Part shown: positions 62,076 to 64,000 of the stretch, in pieces | Layout of the letters: each line of letters starts with the position of its first letter | How positions within the stretch are numbered: position 1 is the first letter of the stretch | Source: Candidatus Tepidifontimicrobium thermophilum | GTDB lineage: Bacteria > Sysuimicrobiota > Sysuimicrobiia > Sysuimicrobiales > Sysuimicrobiaceae | DNA: 64,000 nucleotides | Direction: 5' to 3' | Assembly: GCA_031296405.1 (NCBI GenBank) | Contig: JAVKKH010000010.1 | Location: forward strand, 1-64,000 | Position numbers and translations under genes: made by a program | Notes under the pieces: generated by a model | Databases searched by the model: none | Told to the model about the DNA's origin: nothing | What the model saw: the letters and a program-made list of their open reading frames with translations, nothing else

Positions 62076-63131
62076 CTAGGGGCCCGTCCACCACACGGGG
62101 TCCGTGGGGCGGTCCGGGTCGGGGTCGTAGTACACGTGTCGCGCCGCGGTGGCCGGGTCCGGGTCCGGTGCCCGCTCGGCCTCGTCCGTGGCCGCGTCCA
62201 CCTCCCGCCGCACGCGATCCCGCAACGCCCGCTCCCGCTCCTCGTCCCACAAGCCCACGGACTCCAGGTACTCCCGGAATGCGGGGATGGGGTCCCGCTG
62301 GCGGGCCGCCTCGATCTCCTCCCGCGGCCGGTAGCGTTCCTGCTGGTCGTCGCTGCTGTGGGACCCCAGCCGCTCCACGCGGAACTCGAGAAGGGTCGGT
62401 CCCTCGCCGCGCTTGGCACGGTCGTACGCTTCCTTGGCAGCCCGGTAACACTCCAGGACGTCCGAGCCGTCCACGCTGACGCCCGGCATGCCGTAGCCCT
62501 GCGCCCGCACGGCCACGCTGGGGACCGCCATCTGTTTGTGCAGGGGCACGGAGATGGCGTACCGGTTGTTCTCCACCGCGAACAGGCAGGGCACCTTGTG
62601 GATGGCGGCGAAGTTCAGCGCCTCGTGCCAGTCCCCCTGGCTGGTGCCACCGTCCCCGATGGTCACCAGGACCACCTCGCCCGTCCGCCGGACCTTCGCG
62701 GCGTAGGCCAGACCCGCGGCGTGCGGGTACTGGGTGCCCACGGGACTGCTGGTGGACAGGATCCTGTACTTGACGTGGGCGTAGTGCCCCGGCATCTGCC
62801 GGCCGCCGCTGCTGGGGTCTGTGGCCTTCGCCAGCACCGCCAGCAGGATCTCGGTAGGGGTCATGCCTTTCACCAGCACCGCCGCCACGGACCGGTAGTA
62901 GGGGACGAACCAGTCCCGCTCGCGGTCCAGGGGCCACATCATACCGACCTGCGCGCCCTCGTGCCCGGGCCCTGAGATCACGAACATCGCCTTGCCGGCC
63001 CGCTGCAGCTGCCACATGCGCTCGTCCAGCGTCCGGGCCAGGACCATGTAGTAGTACATCTGGAGCACGTCCTGGTCGGACAGGCCCAGCTCTGCGTGCC
63101 GGGCCTCCGCCCGCACTTCCCTGGCGCTCAT
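62076..63131 (-). CDS. 2-oxoacid dehydrogenase E1 alpha subunit
   Basis: The product (351 residues) is the E1 alpha subunit, with the thiamine-diphosphate motif IGDGGTSQGDWHEALNFAAIHKVPCLFAVENN, split here as IGDGGTSQGD and FAVENNRYAIS, and the loop RLGSHSSDDQQERYR with phosphorylation-loop-like serines. ARTLDERMWQLQRAGKAMF and YYRSVAAVLVKG are typical of branched-chain 2-oxoacid dehydrogenases. ATG 63131 lies 18 nt after the lpd stop. A palindrome CCCCTAGGGG at 62073-62082 covers its stop codon. Confidence 0.92.
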   Translation of the reverse strand: MSAREVRAEARHAELGLSDQDVLQMYYYMVLARTLDERMWQLQRAGKAMFVISGPGHEGAQVGMMWPLDRERDWFVPYYRSVAAVLVKGMTPTEILLAVLAKATDPSSGGRQMPGHYAHVKYRILSTSSPVGTQYPHAAGLAYAAKVRRTGEVVLVTIGDGGTSQGDWHEALNFAAIHKVPCLFAVENNRYAISVPLHKQMAVPSVAVRAQGYGMPGVSVDGSDVLECYRAAKEAYDRAKRGEGPTLLEFRVERLGSHSSDDQQERYRPREEIEAARQRDPIPAFREYLESVGLWDEERERALRDRVRREVDAATDEAERAPDPDPATAARHVYYDPDPDRPTDPVWWTGP

Positions 63132-63149
63132 CCCGCTCCCTCCCCCGTG

Positions 63150-64000
63150 CTACAGGTGCACCACCCGGCCCAGGGCGTCCAGGGCGGCCTCGTGGATCGC
63201 CTCCGCCAGGGTCGGGTGCGCGTGGACCGCCGCCGCCACCTCGTGGATGGTGGCTTCGACGCTCTTGCCTAGGATCCCCTCCGGCACCAGTTCGGTCACC
63301 CGAGGTCCCACCATGTGCATCCCGAGGATCTCCCCGTGCCGGGCGTCCGTGACGACCTTCACGAAACCCTCCCGCTCCCCCAGGATCAGGGCCTTGCTGT
63401 TGGCGGAGAACGGGAAACGTCCCACCCGCACCTCGTACCCCCGCTCCCTTGCCTGGACCTCCGTGAGGCCGAAGGACGCCACTTCCGGGCTGCAGTACGT
63501 GCAGCGGGGGACGGCGTCGTACTCCAGGGGAGCTACCGCGTGGCCGGCCATGTCCTCCACCGCCCGCACCGCCTCCTCCGAGGCCACGTGGGCCAGCATG
63601 GGCTGTGCGTGGATCACGTCCCCGATGGCCCAGATGCCGGGCGCGGTGGTGCGGTACACCCCCTGGGTTCGGACGAACCCCTGCCCGTCTACCTCCACGC
63701 CCACCTCCTCCAGACCGAGGCCGTCCGTGACGGGGCCCCGGCCCACCGCCACCAGGAGACGGTCTGCCTCCACCCCCTCCACCTTCCCGTCCCTCTCCAC
63801 GGACAGCTGCAGCCCGGTAGGTGTGCGCTCCACGGACTTGAGGCTGGCGGACGTGAGCACCCGGATCCCGCGACGGGCGAAGGCCTTCTCCACCGCGGCG
63901 CTTACCTCCTCGTCCTCCGCGGGCAGCGCCCGGGGGAGGATCTCGATCACCGTCACCTGGCTCCCCAGGCTGGCGAAGGCGCTGGCGAACTCCACGCCGA
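63150..64000 (-). CDS. lpd: Dihydrolipoyl dehydrogenase (E3), 5' end outside the window
   Basis: The visible 283 residues are the C-terminal two-thirds of an E3 flavoprotein: NAD-binding start GVEFASAFASLGSQVTVIE, LLVAVGRGPVT, APGIWAIGDV, and the dimerisation domain with the active-site HAHPTLAEAIHEAA (His-x4-Glu type). It reoxidises dihydrolipoamide of E2. The FAD domain and redox cysteines are beyond the right edge. It is upstream of the E1/E2 genes in the same operon. Confidence 0.93.
   Translation of the reverse strand, partial: GVEFASAFASLGSQVTVIEILPRALPAEDEEVSAAVEKAFARRGIRVLTSASLKSVERTPTGLQLSVERDGKVEGVEADRLLVAVGRGPVTDGLGLEEVGVEVDGQGFVRTQGVYRTTAPGIWAIGDVIHAQPMLAHVASEEAVRAVEDMAGHAVAPLEYDAVPRCTYCSPEVASFGLTEVQARERGYEVRVGRFPFSANSKALILGEREGFVKVVTDARHGEILGMHMVGPRVTELVPEGILGKSVEATIHEVAAAVHAHPTLAEAIHEAALDALGRVVHL

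Noticed and set aside
62073-62082. Palindrome CCCCTAGGGG over the E1 alpha stop codon
   Set aside because: Ten bases of GC-rich palindrome without a T-run is weak evidence for a terminator or binding site.

Overview
The window is very GC-rich and densely coded, with many GTG/TTG starts and long runs of genes that abut or overlap. No rRNA, tRNA, CRISPR array, IS element or phage gene was seen. Genes for lipopolysaccharide handling (an LptD-like barrel protein, an LptA/LptC-like protein, two LpxB-like proteins, an MsbA-like flippase, an O-antigen-ligase-like protein) point to a diderm bacterium. Housekeeping promoters look like ordinary sigma-70 sites (for example TTGACA-N17-TAGAAT). The lineage cannot be fixed by eye. 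A high-GC diderm from an uncultured phylum (Armatimonadota/CSP1-3-like or Rokubacteria-like) is a low-confidence guess.

Layout. 1-5.9 kb (minus): a phosphomannomutase/phosphoglucomutase, a bifunctional homocysteine methyltransferase/methylene-THF reductase, and an MNT-HEPN toxin-antitoxin-type pair followed by a broken second copy of part of the reductase gene; the LptD-like gene is upstream. 5.9-14 kb (plus): an envelope-polysaccharide operon (LpxB-like, MsbA-like ABC exporter, three family-2 glycosyltransferases, O-antigen ligase, second LpxB-like protein). 14-27.2 kb: a carboxylate uptake and activation island. Two sodium/solute symporters, each with a small membrane partner, flank a LytS/LytTR two-component system, a cNMP/CBS/DUF294 protein and an epsilon-type exonuclease; two acetyl-CoA-synthetase-type enzymes follow. 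27.2-36.7 kb: a PHP protein, a MoaD-MoaE fusion, and a branched-chain-amino-acid-type ABC importer split between two convergent operons with an acyl-CoA synthetase inside one of them. 35.7-41 kb (minus): oxidoreductase, DUF2090 aldolase-like protein, LptA-like protein, aldehyde dehydrogenase, Mrp ATPase.

41-54 kb (minus): one uninterrupted nine-gene run: rtcB, acyl-CoA dehydrogenase, two MetE-C-like proteins (one without zinc ligands), an Arg-tailed SRPBCC protein, then malQ-glgB-glgX-GH13 for alpha-glucan metabolism. 54-58 kb: Fe-S assembly genes (A-type carrier and NifU), YjbQ, a MoeB-rhodanese protein and a ferredoxin-NADP reductase, with several recognisable promoters and terminators. 57.9-64 kb (minus): a 2-oxoacid dehydrogenase operon (lpd, E1alpha, E1beta, E2) with lipA, a redoxin, and an unusual protein joining a ribosome-hibernation domain to a sigma-70 region-2-like domain.

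The items most worth follow-up are the HPF-sigma fusion, the MNT-HEPN pair whose HEPN has lost its catalytic His and sits next to a scrambled metF duplicate, the zinc-less MetE paralogue beside a zinc-competent one, and the divergent, apparently leaderless lptD/lpxB-like promoter pair.
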